The notes beneath the pieces are model-generated. The model was not told where the DNA came from. It saw nothing but the letters and a program-made list of their open reading frames with translations, and searched no databases. Below, piece by piece: positions 21,327 through 31,918 of a DNA stretch of 64,000 nucleotides. This stretch comes from Cantharellus purpuraceus (lineage: Eukaryota > Basidiomycota > Agaricomycetes > Cantharellales > Hydnaceae), in NCBI GenBank assembly GCA_025174535.1, contig JALBUN010000004.1:558001-622000 (forward strand). The letters are read 5' to 3'. The position numbers and the translations under genes are program-made. The stretch's first letter is position 1. Every line of letters starts with the position of its first letter.

Positions 21327-24300
21327 ATGTCTACTTCAACAATTCGACAACAACAACAACTCGAGGACGACCCGTCTACTCCTTTGGCTGCTCAACCAGA
21401 GCGACCTATTGCCCCTATCACTCCTGGCTTCTTGCACACTAGATCCCCACTCACTCCTGTGAATGATCTTGACCAGACATTTACTACAGATGAAGAGATT
21501 AGTGCTGCTGATGCCTCTTTTGCTGTGGAAGTTGATCAGACTAACCATGCACTTACCAATTGGACTTTTGATGGACCCCTGATCACAGGACCATTACAAA
21601 ATGTCTTCGTAGTGCCTGGTAAGCCTTTGAAAAGCTTCAGTGCAGCAAGAGTTCGGAGAGAGGTCAGACTTGATCCCCTACTCTCTTCCAGAAGAGATTC
21701 ACTCCTTAGCATTGCAGAGATGAGCTTTAATCGTGCGGAAGCACCAGGTACTAGAGCTCTGAATCGTCTTGCTACTGGACTCTTCAGGAAAGAATTAGCG
21801 TTACTCAATGTGGTACTGCTCGGACATCCTGGACGAGTTAGTCAGCATGGTAGTACGGGTTATTATCTTGATCCATGGAAGTATAAGCAACTGTTAGACA
21901 CTCTTAATCATATTGCAAATGAGAGAGAAAGTGTTCTGCAGCAGATGAAACTTCCTCCTCCTACTGTCCCTACATTGCCTTCGGAATGGCCTAGTGACTC
22001 CCTTTGGAGTTCCAAAGACCTGGAAGTGCTTTGTGTTACACTACGTGAAGATGTAGAAAACTTTTTGGCATTTTATTGGGATGCTGTATCCAAGTACAAG
22101 GGTTCTTGGAAACCAGTAAAGGATGACTTTCTGTCTCCTGCTCTCCCAGACATTTCTGAGATGTCTTCTGACATTAATGGTTTCAAAATTCGCTTCGCTG
22201 CTGCCCAAGCTGCTTTGCAGAGAAAGGTTGCTGCGGATACTAGTTTTTATGAAGCTAAAGTCATTAATGCATCGGTGAATCCTGTCCTTGGACATGATCT
22301 TCCCACTCTTGCAGCTATGCCTGTCAGGGATGCTCAGCAGTCAACTGTTGCCTATACTGTTAAGGAAGCTCCTTTGATTTCCAGATTGGATCAAGGAGAA
22401 AAATTTCCAGTTGATCATGAACGGATTAGACAGAGACAGTCTGCGGTTTACAACCGTGGTCCCAGACCCTCTACTCTTTTCAATTCTCCTTACCATCAGG
22501 ATCCTAGTAAACTTACGGGATCTGCAGGTTTGGAAGAAATGTTCTATACTCCTCCTCAAGTTCAGAGCAGGGGTACTTTAGGCATTCCAGAATCCATTAG
22601 GGTTCCTCACGGAACTTATGGAGCTTCTGGAGGAGGTGCTCCACCTCCTGGAGGAGAACCTCCTGATGATGACGGATCATCTGGTCCCCCTCATACACCT
22701 AATCCATTTTTGCCTAGACCATCATTGCCACATAGAAGTGGAAGGAGTAATCCTCCCCCTCTGGGTAGGCATGGAGGCTCAGGTCCTCCTGATGGAGGTG
22801 ATGGTGGAGGTTACGGTCATAGTCCAGACTGGGGGGATCTTGATCAGAGAAATCCTAATCTCGGATTAGGCGCTCCAGTGACTCAGAGCAAGCTGGAAGC
22901 TTACTTTGATAACAAGTTGCGTCAGGACTTAGTCCCTGAGTGGGATGGAAACCCTGACAGTTTGGCTCAATGGATATTGAAAGTAAATCATTTGGCTCAG
23001 CGATCTCCTATGGTCTTCAAGCAATTGGGACAAATTATCCCTTTGAGGTTGCGTAAAGGAGCTGAGAGATGGTTTTTCTCCTTACCATTGTCATATCGCC
23101 AAGAAGCAACTGAGGACTGGAAGTCCATCAGAGAAGTCATTGGTTCATACTATATGAACAGAGCCTGGTTGGATAGGCAGAAAGCTAGAGCAACTCGTGC
23201 TACTTTCAGAGAGCCTGGCTTTACTAATGAGACTCCTAGTGAGTATTACGTTAGAAAGTCAGAGCTATTGAGACTGGTCAGCAAGCTGTCAGACTCAGAG
23301 CTTATATTGGAAATCATGAATGGTGCTCCACCATATTGGCACACAGTCATTGATGCTCACAGGTGTTCATCTGCAGTGGAATTCCAAACTGCTATCAAGT
23401 ATCACGAGGAATCATTGTCACATGCTCCTTTCTCTTCAGGAGACAACCTGGAAAGACGTATTAGAAATTTGGAAAATTCTTTGCATCAAACCAAACCTAG
23501 GTTTGACTCGAACAGATCTTTTAGAGATGCTAGAGCTCATCTGGTTGGATGGTCATCCAAATTGAATCCTCCAAAATTCCCTCGGGATGATTCTAATGTG
23601 TCTAAAAATTCCACACCTGAATCCAAAGGAGCTAGACCTTGCAGGCATTGTGGCAGTAACAAGCATTGGGATAATGAGTGCAAACATGCCAGTTCAGCAT
23701 CTCGCTCTGCCCATACACGTTACACGGTTTCTAATGAAGAAGCTAATGCAGACCTTGCCTATGAGGATATGTACCTTGAATCACTTCATGAATCAGAAGT
23801 GGATTTAAGTTCAGACAATGCTCATGTTAATAATGTTGCAACTGAGAATATCCCTGAAGAACCTTCATCGGATCAACAGGAATCTGCTCAGGATACAGAG
23901 GCACATTGTCAACTTGCTAAACCAGCCATGAGCTTGCTGGAAAGTATGTCCCGACTGGGGGGATCCATACCTAATAGAGAAAAATCTTCTGAGCCTTTGT
24001 CTCTGGAAAACTCTTTTTCTGAGACATTCACTCCTAAATCTCGTCAAGAGAGGAGAAGGTTAATGAAAGATTCCAAACATGTAGCTGCTTTCCTAAGGAA
24101 TTCTAAGCTTACTAGTTGGGCTCCTAACTCCTTGATTAAACTCAAGCGTTTCATGTCCAGACCAGCAGGCTGTGCCTTCCTTGGATCTTCTGCAACCACT
24201 ACTAATGTTTGGCTGGGAGAATATGGAAAGAATCAAACTACCCTTGTAGCTGATTCTGGTTCAGACATAACCCTTATCTCTCAGAAAGCTCTTTGCTCTA

Positions 24301-27300
24301 TGGAGAATCCTCCTAAGATCAAAACAGGTCAGAAAATTAACTTGATACAAGTTACTGGCACATCAAAAATTTCTGGATACGTTACGGTGCCCATTTACTT
24401 TGACTCTGACTCTGGACCAGTTCAGATTGAAGTTGAAGCTTATGTGGTCAAAGGCATGACTACCCCTGTCATTCTTGGGAATGATTTTGCTGATCAGTAC
24501 TCTATCTCACTTATAAGAGAAGGCTCAGATAGCTATCTTATGTTTGGTAATACTGGACGGAAAGCCAAGATTGAGAACTCAGTAAGCTCACCCTTATTGG
24601 ATGAGAATGGTCACACCTTTAAAATAAGAGCCCTTCCTGACCTTGCATCTCTAACTGCAAAGTTCAAGGCTCATAGGCGTATTAAGAACTCTCGGAAACG
24701 GATTAGAGCACGCATTTCGGATTCAAGTGTTAGGGCCTTACATCCCGTCACAATTCCTCCTGAAACTGCTTCTCTAATTCCTGCTTCTATCTATTTCCCT
24801 GGGAATAGTAATGAAGTTTATGTGGAAAAAGTGCTTCACTCCAATCATGGGCCTGAAGATTTCTATGGCATCTCAGATGCAATTGTATCTCGGAATAACC
24901 CGTGCCTACATGTTAGCAATTTTTCATCACAACCAGTTACTATACATCAAGGACAACTTCTGGGTCATGCTAGAAATCCTTCCAATTGGCTGGATCGGAC
25001 TTCTAATTTGAACCAGACTCAATTAGAGACTTGTCTCTCTCACGCCAGACTCATAAAAGCTCTTGCTCAACAGAACTTTGAGACTGGTGCGGTACCTACT
25101 GTTGCCTCTCTTGAATCAGATGGAGAGGTGGTACAAGGAGGACCTAAGGCTCAGGAAATTTCCCCTGAGGATGTTCCTGAAAACCAACTGTTGGATGAAA
25201 TTGACTTCTCACCAGAGCTCAATGATGCCAATAGGAAGGCTCTTCAAGATACAGTTCTGGCACATAAAGACGCATTTGGTCTTGATGGCAGACTTGGCAA
25301 TTATGATGCAAAAGTTGAAATCAATCTCAGGCCTGAGGCCAAAGAAATTTCACTACCTCCTTATAATGCCTCACCTGCCAAAAGGGAAGTCATTGACAAG
25401 CAAATGGATGCTTGGCTCAGTCTTGGAGTCATTGAACCATCCAAAAGTCCTTGGGGTTTTCCAGCACTTATAGCCTATCGTAATGGGAAACCAAGAATGT
25501 GTATAGACTATAGGAAACTCAATGAGATTGCTGTCCCGGATGAATTTCCCTTGCCAAGACAAGATTCCATTTTGCAGGCACTCACTGGATCTCGTTGGTT
25601 ATCCACCTTGGATGCATTAGCGGGTTTCACACAGCTGCAAATGTCGGACAGTGCCAAAGAAAAAACTGCATTCAGAACTCATAGAGGACTGTATCAGTTC
25701 AAACGGATGCCCTTTGGGTATCGGAATGGACCTGCAGTCTTTCAAAGAGTGATGCAAGGTGTCCTAGCACCTTTTCTATGGGTGTTTGCCCTGGTCTATA
25801 TTGATGATATTGTCATATATTCCAAGACATTCAAAGAACACTTGGATCATCTAGACAAAGTGTTCGGAGCTATAGAAAAGTCTGGAATCACCTTATCTCC
25901 TGCTAAGTGCCATTTGGCCTACCAGTCATTGCTACTGTTAGGACAAAAGGTATCACGGTTAGGTCTATCAACTCACAAGGAGAAGATAGATGCTATACTG
26001 GAATTGGCAGAACCAAAGAATGTGCATGACCTACAAATCTTCCTCGGAATGGTGGTATACTTCTCCTCATATATACCATTCTATGCATGGATTGTAGCTC
26101 CCTTGTTTGAATTGCTCAAAAAGAATTCAACTTGGGAATGGGGCAATACTCAACAAGAAGCCTTTGATTTGGCTAAAAATGCCCTTGTCAGTGCGCCAGT
26201 CAGAGCGTATGCCATTCCTGGTCTCGGATATAGAGTCTACTCTGATGCATGTGATGTCGGAATCGCTGCTATACTTCAGCAGATTCAACCTCTCAAAATC
26301 AGAGATCTCAAAGGTACCAAAGGGTATGAGAAACTCAAATCAGCTTATGACAAAGGATTACCTGTACCACAATTGGTGATTCCTGTGTTAAAAGATGAAA
26401 CTCTCCCTAAGCCAGGTACTTGGGATAAAGACTTTGAAAACACTACGGTTTCAGTAGAACGAGTCATTGCTTACTGGTCTCGCACCTTGAAACCAGCTGA
26501 AAGGAATTACTCTCCTACAGAAAGGGAGGCGCTTGCATTACGAGACGGTCTTATCAAATTTCAACCCTACATTGAAGGGGAGAAAGTAGTAGCCATCACA
26601 GACCATGCAGCCCTCATCTGGAGTCGGACCTACCAAAATGTTAATCGGCGGTTATTAACTTGGGGAACTGTATTTGCTGCATACCCTGAATTAAAAATCG
26701 TACACCGAGCAGGACGGGTTCACTCTAATGTAGATCCTATTTCCAGACTCAGAAGGAATGTTCCATATCAAGATGGGCCTTCTTCTGATGACTCCATTCC
26801 TACTATCCTGGACTCGGAACAGGATCCACTTGTGGATTTTTATTCTGATATCTCTCCTCACTTTGAAGCCAGAACTTTAATGTTAATGGCTGCATATGAA
26901 GAAGAGAACCAGAGAATTCCACTGAACGTGCATGCTTCTTCCATCCAAGTCAATACCAGCCTGGAAGAAGATTTCACCATTCCATACGTGACAGCCAAAG
27001 GCTATAATCTAGTCTCTAGCCTTGCTCAGGAAGAGATTCAGAAAATAGTTGATGCGTATGCCAAAGATCCTTACTTCAAAAGGGTCAGATCTGAATTACG
27101 ACAGGAGTCTAATTGGATCAGTCCGAAGCATCCACTCTTTTTTGAAAATGAGGATGGATTGCTTTACTTTGAAGATTGGAATGGCAATTACAGGCTATGT
27201 GTACCCAAGGCTGAGCAATCTAATCTTCTAAGTGAAATTCATGATGAAATCACTGAAGGAGCTCATGCGGGTTATCATAAAACATACAACAAACTGGCTT

Positions 27301-28625
27301 CTACCTTCTATTGGCCTAGAATGAGTAGAGATGTCAAGAAGTTTGTTGTAAGCTGTGATATTTGCCAGAAAGCCAAACCAAGGCGACACGCACCTATTGG
27401 ACTGTTGCAGCCCATACCTATTCCAGAAAATCCTTTTGAAGTTATCACCATGGACTTCATTATGGAATTACCCGAGAGCAATGGGTACGATTCCATCCTG
27501 GTGATAGTGGATAAACTTACAAAGTTTGGCATCTTTGTCCCTACTCAAAGCACTATTAATGAGGAGGGAACTGCTCGGATACTGTTTGAACATGTGCTAT
27601 CCAAATATGGAATTCCCAAACAAATTATATCCGACAGAGATCCCAGATGGACCAGCACCTTCTGGAAAGAGATATGCAAGCAAATAAATACTAGAAGAGC
27701 TCTAACTACAGCCTATCACCCTCAAGCAGATGGTCAAACTGAGGTGTTGAACCAGACGCTTGAAACCGCGCTACGTTCTTATGTAAGCCCGACGCGCGAC
27801 AACTGGGCGGCTCTCCTCTCTCCATTTGCTCTATCCTACAATAACCTCCCACACTCCGCGACTGGATTCGCGCCGGCATTTCTACTGTATGGCTACCATC
27901 CACGCACTCCCTCTTCCTACATTCATTCATCTACTCACGGCGTTCACCGGCCTTCCAGCCCGCCGGCCCCGCGACCAGTTGGATCGGTCGATCGCGTTGA
28001 TTTAATCAAGTCCCCTGCCAATGAAGTTGAAAGTACGAAAGCTATGGACTTCCTAAGTGAATTAGCTACTTACCGATCTCAGGCTAGAGAAGCCCTGCAA
28101 TTTGCGCAGGTTGCTCAGCAAAAGAATTTCAACACCGGTCGTCTGGCTCAAGAATTCGACGTTGGCGATCGCGTTCTCATCAATCCCCATTCCCTCAGTC
28201 TATTGCATGCTCAGAAAGGCCTAGGTAAGAAGCTCCAAATGAAATACGATGGCCCCTTTGATATCATACAAAAATTAGGGCCGGCTACCTATCGCCTTCG
28301 CATGCCTGCGTCATACGGGCTCCACCCTGTCCTTAACATCGCTCACCTCGAGCTCTACTCCTCCTCACCCCCTTCCTTTGGTTCACGACCTCTCAGATCT
28401 CTTGAACGCGCTGATTTCACGCAACTCCCAGAATTCGAGGTCGAGTCCATCATCGGTGAACGATGGCGAAAGGCCCGTAATGGCCGGCGTGTCCAGGAGC
28501 TCCTCACGCGTTTCATCGGATACGACTCATCATATGACGAGTGGCTCCCGCGAAAGAACCTTCGCAACGCTCCCGACCTCCTTCGCGATTGGGATCGACA
28601 CGATCGGGGTATCTCTCGCCACTAG
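21327..28625 (+). CDS. Gag-Pol polyprotein of the family A chromovirus
   Basis: One uninterrupted frame of 2432 codons from the first in-frame ATG (MSTSTIRQQQQ); the frame is open upstream to 21162 without an ATG. Approximate order by residue: Pro/Gly-rich segment 431-510; Gag capsid region 524-675; CCHC zinc knuckle at 772-785 (CRHCGSNKHWDNEC); aspartic protease with DSG at 976; reverse transcriptase with YIDD, first D at 1493; RNase H from about 1637 (SDACD, ITDHAAL); integrase H2C2 zinc finger from about 1980; catalytic D2043, D2103 and E2139, with the last two 35 residues apart; GPF/Y module; C-terminal chromodomain 2369-2425 (EFEVESIIGERW, FIGYDSSYDEWLP). Gag and Pol share one frame, so the polyprotein must be cut or regulated without frameshifting. 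All catalytic residues are present. Confidence 0.96.
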   Translation: MSTSTIRQQQQLEDDPSTPLAAQPERPIAPITPGFLHTRSPLTPVNDLDQTFTTDEEISAADASFAVEVDQTNHALTNWTFDGPLITGPLQNVFVVPGKPLKSFSAARVRREVRLDPLLSSRRDSLLSIAEMSFNRAEAPGTRALNRLATGLFRKELALLNVVLLGHPGRVSQHGSTGYYLDPWKYKQLLDTLNHIANERESVLQQMKLPPPTVPTLPSEWPSDSLWSSKDLEVLCVTLREDVENFLAFYWDAVSKYKGSWKPVKDDFLSPALPDISEMSSDINGFKIRFAAAQAALQRKVAADTSFYEAKVINASVNPVLGHDLPTLAAMPVRDAQQSTVAYTVKEAPLISRLDQGEKFPVDHERIRQRQSAVYNRGPRPSTLFNSPYHQDPSKLTGSAGLEEMFYTPPQVQSRGTLGIPESIRVPHGTYGASGGGAPPPGGEPPDDDGSSGPPHTPNPFLPRPSLPHRSGRSNPPPLGRHGGSGPPDGGDGGGYGHSPDWGDLDQRNPNLGLGAPVTQSKLEAYFDNKLRQDLVPEWDGNPDSLAQWILKVNHLAQRSPMVFKQLGQIIPLRLRKGAERWFFSLPLSYRQEATEDWKSIREVIGSYYMNRAWLDRQKARATRATFREPGFTNETPSEYYVRKSELLRLVSKLSDSELILEIMNGAPPYWHTVIDAHRCSSAVEFQTAIKYHEESLSHAPFSSGDNLERRIRNLENSLHQTKPRFDSNRSFRDARAHLVGWSSKLNPPKFPRDDSNVSKNSTPESKGARPCRHCGSNKHWDNECKHASSASRSAHTRYTVSNEEANADLAYEDMYLESLHESEVDLSSDNAHVNNVATENIPEEPSSDQQESAQDTEAHCQLAKPAMSLLESMSRLGGSIPNREKSSEPLSLENSFSETFTPKSRQERRRLMKDSKHVAAFLRNSKLTSWAPNSLIKLKRFMSRPAGCAFLGSSATTTNVWLGEYGKNQTTLVADSGSDITLISQKALCSMENPPKIKTGQKINLIQVTGTSKISGYVTVPIYFDSDSGPVQIEVEAYVVKGMTTPVILGNDFADQYSISLIREGSDSYLMFGNTGRKAKIENSVSSPLLDENGHTFKIRALPDLASLTAKFKAHRRIKNSRKRIRARISDSSVRALHPVTIPPETASLIPASIYFPGNSNEVYVEKVLHSNHGPEDFYGISDAIVSRNNPCLHVSNFSSQPVTIHQGQLLGHARNPSNWLDRTSNLNQTQLETCLSHARLIKALAQQNFETGAVPTVASLESDGEVVQGGPKAQEISPEDVPENQLLDEIDFSPELNDANRKALQDTVLAHKDAFGLDGRLGNYDAKVEINLRPEAKEISLPPYNASPAKREVIDKQMDAWLSLGVIEPSKSPWGFPALIAYRNGKPRMCIDYRKLNEIAVPDEFPLPRQDSILQALTGSRWLSTLDALAGFTQLQMSDSAKEKTAFRTHRGLYQFKRMPFGYRNGPAVFQRVMQGVLAPFLWVFALVYIDDIVIYSKTFKEHLDHLDKVFGAIEKSGITLSPAKCHLAYQSLLLLGQKVSRLGLSTHKEKIDAILELAEPKNVHDLQIFLGMVVYFSSYIPFYAWIVAPLFELLKKNSTWEWGNTQQEAFDLAKNALVSAPVRAYAIPGLGYRVYSDACDVGIAAILQQIQPLKIRDLKGTKGYEKLKSAYDKGLPVPQLVIPVLKDETLPKPGTWDKDFENTTVSVERVIAYWSRTLKPAERNYSPTEREALALRDGLIKFQPYIEGEKVVAITDHAALIWSRTYQNVNRRLLTWGTVFAAYPELKIVHRAGRVHSNVDPISRLRRNVPYQDGPSSDDSIPTILDSEQDPLVDFYSDISPHFEARTLMLMAAYEEENQRIPLNVHASSIQVNTSLEEDFTIPYVTAKGYNLVSSLAQEEIQKIVDAYAKDPYFKRVRSELRQESNWISPKHPLFFENEDGLLYFEDWNGNYRLCVPKAEQSNLLSEIHDEITEGAHAGYHKTYNKLASTFYWPRMSRDVKKFVVSCDICQKAKPRRHAPIGLLQPIPIPENPFEVITMDFIMELPESNGYDSILVIVDKLTKFGIFVPTQSTINEEGTARILFEHVLSKYGIPKQIISDRDPRWTSTFWKEICKQINTRRALTTAYHPQADGQTEVLNQTLETALRSYVSPTRDNWAALLSPFALSYNNLPHSATGFAPAFLLYGYHPRTPSSYIHSSTHGVHRPSSPPAPRPVGSVDRVDLIKSPANEVESTKAMDFLSELATYRSQAREALQFAQVAQQKNFNTGRLAQEFDVGDRVLINPHSLSLLHAQKGLGKKLQMKYDGPFDIIQKLGPATYRLRMPASYGLHPVLNIAHLELYSSSPPSFGSRPLRSLERADFTQLPEFEVESIIGERWRKARNGRRVQELLTRFIGYDSSYDEWLPRKNLRNAPDLLRDWDRHDRGISRH

Positions 28626-28822
28626 GGCTTCCTCTATCTATGACTCTCTTATCTCGGCCTTCTACCCTATTCCTTCCCCTTCCTAGCTATTCCAGATCCT
28701 TTCCCTACTGTTCTATAAACCCAATATCATGATGTCTTCATTTTACTCAATCCCAACCGCATCTAACTTTTGAAAAACCTCAGCAAATCTTTAGTCTTTC
28801 CACCTATCTACTTCTTTCCACT

Positions 28823-29851
28823 ATGGCTAACTACCCTGATGTGTCTGTCATTGACTTCGTGATTCATAAAGAAAACGATACATATATACAAGGTGGAGTT
28901 CCTGTACCTAACTACGGACTCCAATTCACTTCCAACTTCGACTTCTACCAACCCAATCGTTTTGACTTCATCTATCTTGAAGCACCGGCAAGTGAGTATG
29001 CCATACTACGCAATGACCTTGCCAGCAGCTTCTGGGAGACGTTGAAGATGAAAACTCGATACATTCTCGCAGCTGCTCACGGATGGGACGGCGAGTCAGC
29101 CCTCGAACCTCTCCCTTCTGAGATTCCTCTTGGAAAGCTCCAGGAGATAGATATGATTCCCCCTCCTTTTCCAGCTCGTAACCAACTCTCATTCAACTTC
29201 TTCCTCCTCCCAGAGAAACCCTCTGTCATACGTGAATGGATCCGTGCTTGGCAGAATCAGTCTCGCCAGCTCTCTGCATGGATCTGCAAATCCAAAATCA
29301 ATAGTGCACGCCTCCCAGGCTGCTCCTGGAGGTGGCCAACTTCACCACTCTACTCCCATCCTTTGGATGACGTGTCAGAATTTGATGACGGAATCTCCCA
29401 AGCCACTGAGGTGAACTCCACTATATCCGAGTCCTCTCTCCCCTCTCTCCCAGTCGTTCATGCTTGCAGAGCCCATGCTGAACCTGATGGTCTCAAAAGA
29501 CCCCGCGGGTCGTCCCCTTTCGAGGCCAATCGTGATGGTGACGATGCCAACAAGAAACAACTTGTGTTGTGGCAACCTTCAGCGACCCAACTTCGAGAGA
29601 TGTACCTTTCCCTTTCACGTGGATATGTTAGCTCATACTCTGCTCCCACGTCTTCTATCACCACTCCTCCCAACTCACCAGCTCCTCCTCCCTATCACAA
29701 AAACTCAACTCACTCCTATGATCCTCGAGTTCCTAAACCTATATTGACTCATCGGACTCGACTCACGACTCGTGTGTTCGAAAATCCTTATGCCACGGGT
29801 AACTCTGGAGGATATGAGAGGACGGAAGGGAGGAAAGATGTGCGTGACTAG
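28823..29851 (+). CDS. Extra ORF between pol and 3' LTR of family A, unknown function
   Basis: A 342-residue frame begins 198 bp after the pol stop and ends just before the polypurine tract. Start MANYPDVSVIDFVIHKEND. The N-terminal half looks globular (FDFYQPNRFDFIYLEAPASE, SSFWETLKMKTRYILAAAH). The C-terminal third is rich in Pro, Ser and basic residues (SSITTPPNSPAPPPYHKNS). No signal peptide or membrane segment is visible, so it does not look like an envelope protein despite its position. The second family A copy keeps the same frame intact at 41521-42549 although its pol is broken. I do not recognise the family. It is likely made from a separate or spliced transcript, or by reinitiation. 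Confidence 0.8.
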   Translation: MANYPDVSVIDFVIHKENDTYIQGGVPVPNYGLQFTSNFDFYQPNRFDFIYLEAPASEYAILRNDLASSFWETLKMKTRYILAAAHGWDGESALEPLPSEIPLGKLQEIDMIPPPFPARNQLSFNFFLLPEKPSVIREWIRAWQNQSRQLSAWICKSKINSARLPGCSWRWPTSPLYSHPLDDVSEFDDGISQATEVNSTISESSLPSLPVVHACRAHAEPDGLKRPRGSSPFEANRDGDDANKKQLVLWQPSATQLREMYLSLSRGYVSSYSAPTSSITTPPNSPAPPPYHKNSTHSYDPRVPKPILTHRTRLTTRVFENPYATGNSGGYERTEGRKDVRD

Positions 29852-29869
29852 GTCAGGGAAAGAATATTT

Positions 29870-29883
29870 GAAGGGGGGATGAA
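29870..29883 (+). other. Polypurine tract of family A
   Basis: GAAGGGGGGATGAA abuts the 3' LTR start TGTATGGG, the expected plus-strand primer. The inverted copy at 41489-41502 has the same tract. Confidence 0.8.
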
Positions 29884-31314
29884 TGTATGGGAATCACCTT
29901 TTCCCTATCAAATTCCATTTATGCAGCACCAATGTGCTATTCTTTGCTTTTCCATTCCTAAATATCAGCATATATTTGATGCTTGTACCTGGAATGGACT
30001 TATTCAAATATTCTCTATTTTTCCATATTTTTCTGGGAATATTCCATGCAGAACTCGGCCCAGAATCATTTATTTCTGCTGTGCTACAGTTGTGGACCCA
30101 TAGGCGCCCACAAACCTTAGCGCAGCCGGCTCTCCCCTTTTGGACCAGGCATTTGGCCTCAATTCAAGCTCAGATGTCTCTGATCAATAAATATTCTGTA
30201 ACTTAACAACCACAGCCTCTCAGGGCACTATTTTCCGTGGAGATCATCACATGACATGTGGCTATCCATGGCTGTCCAAACCAGTGCAGAAAACAGGGTG
30301 GACACCCTTCTTTTGCCTGATCAGTGCCTAGCTCAGGGATCAGATCAGCTGATGGGTGATCAAATCAGGTGATTGCCTTGGAATATTCTACCCCTTTCCA
30401 TAACATTCTAGCTGTTTCCTTCTATTATTAGATAGAACTTTCCAGAACCATTATTCAGCTCCTGATCAGTGTTAGTGCTGTGATCAGATCCTGTGATTGG
30501 CTTGGAATATTCTACCCCTTTCTTCCACCTTCCACAACCTTCCAGTAGCTTCCATCTATTAATAGGTAGAATATTCCAGAAGCATTAGTCAGCCCCTGTA
30601 AATACAATATATAAGGAGGCCATTCTGCCTCTGAAAGAATAACATATCATCATATTCTACCCATCTTCTGCACACCAGTGTGACTAGAGTGACATACAGT
30701 GTCATCCTCTATCTCAGTAACTGTTGATTACCAGTTCAAGGATCTTTTACAGTTGTGTAACTGTACTTGATTGCACTCGAAGTAGTGATATTCCTGCTTT
30801 GGGCGTGAGTGTAGTATCTGCCTCACGTGACTACGAATCTACAGGGTGAGATTGTCTGTCGATAGTCCTGCCATTAGTGCTCTTGTTTAAGTAACTAGTG
30901 TGTACTGCCTTTGCAGAGCATTAGAAGCTTGAACTCGTGTGAAGCAGTTGCTAGACTACTTCACACATCGCTGTTACCCGCTTCTGAGTGCCACTGGTTG
31001 GACGGTTGGATTCATCCACCTACTTCCTTTAGCCTCTAAGTGCATTCCCCTCTTTTTGGAATATCTGGACCCCTAAGCGTCCGTGAACTCTAGACTCTGG
31101 AAGTCTTATTCATTTCTTGCTGCTAAGAAACGTATTACCTTTCTGCGTATAGTCTGCATTGACCAATACAAAGGATTGTAACCAAAGTACAAACGTTAAA
31201 TCGTTTCTGGAGTTGTGCTGCAGCAGGGTTTGATATTCTTCTCAGCTGTTCATTCACGGAATTGTGGTGATTTAGAGTTTGCCCTAACACCATAATTTTG
31301 CGGGTTCCAAAACA
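29884..31314 (+). repeat. 3' LTR of the full-length family A element
   Basis: 1431 bp, almost identical to the 5' LTR; ends CCAAAACA directly before the target duplication CTTGT. Confidence 0.95.
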
Positions 31315-31319
31315 CTTGT

Positions 31320-31380
31320 CTCCAGGTGAGGAGCATTGTGGAGAAGTATTCCAAGTTCTTGTGGTCTGTTATAATGTCAA
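31320..31380 (-). pseudogene. Element X relic, continuation of RNase H coding
   Basis: On the minus strand this reads TDHKNLEYFSTM then LLTWRQV. It joins exactly across the family A insertion to WSKYLSQFNL at 19597-19560, proving that X was one element before the insertion. It is cut at 31381 by a family D LTR. Confidence 0.82.
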
Positions 31381-31890
31381 TGTCAGGGTTCATATGACTC
31401 AGTTTCTATTTTTAGTACCTTTCTTATCACCCCTATCAGCACAGCCTGTTAGGGTGTGCTCTCCTATCTCTCCCCTATTGTTCCCCTATCTTGGTTCCCC
31501 TATTCTGTGCATCATCTAGTATAAAGACCTTGCCTGGTGCAGCACAGTTTCCTCAGCTTGATCTCTGAGGATATCCACTGTACCAGGTGAGTCCCATGTA
31601 TTTATCAGTGACAAGTGTATAGACTGAGGATATCTGCTGTACCAGCTGGCATTATCTCTTATCGGCTCTTACTTATTGAGTATCTTGTTGTTGTGGCCTC
31701 ATCATTCAGTGTAGCCCTCACAGAAGATCAAGCTCATAAGATGACCCCACACTTTATAAACACTTTCCCTATTACCCTCTATACCAATCATGGCCAATCA
31801 ACTTCCTGAGGCATATTGGAGCACTCTGGGTGAAAGTGGTGCCTTCTTGCAAGCCTTGCTCAACAACCAACATCCTTGGGAATGCTAGCC
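31381..31890 (+). mobile_element. Truncated family D element: LTR and start of gag
   Basis: A 342-bp D LTR (31381-31722, TGTCAGGG to CCCTCACA) is followed by the D leader (GAAGATCAAGCTCATAAGA) and the first codons of gag at 31790 (MANQLPEAYWSTLGESGAFL). This matches the N-terminus of gag in the element at 33299-39719. The similarity ends near 31890. It is diverged from the complete D element. Confidence 0.8.
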
Positions 31891-31918
31891 AGGAGGAGAC
31901 CACAATCGTAGTCATATC

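Larger units (their letters stand above)
19598..31314 (+). mobile_element. Full-length Ty3/gypsy chromovirus, family A copy 1
   Basis: 11,717 bp with 1431-bp LTRs at 19598-21028 and 29884-31314 and the perfect 5-bp target duplication CTTGT (19593-19597, 31315-31319). I find only about three LTR differences (a C/A near 19824/30110, and two single-base length differences), so insertion was recent. Internal order: primer-site region, one gag-protease-RT-RNase H-integrase-chromodomain frame, a separate downstream ORF, polypurine tract. It sits inside the older X element, whose RNase H coding resumes on the other side. Everything needed for movement appears present. Confidence 0.96.

Noticed and set aside
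25063..25473. 136-residue frame inside gag-pol, also present at 45895-46305
   Set aside because: It is a shadow of the polyprotein in another frame, conserved only because the coding sequence beneath it is.
28823..29851. Envelope gene interpretation of the extra family A ORF
   Set aside because: No signal peptide, transmembrane segment or fusion-peptide-like stretch is visible, and the C-terminus is Pro/Ser-rich and basic.
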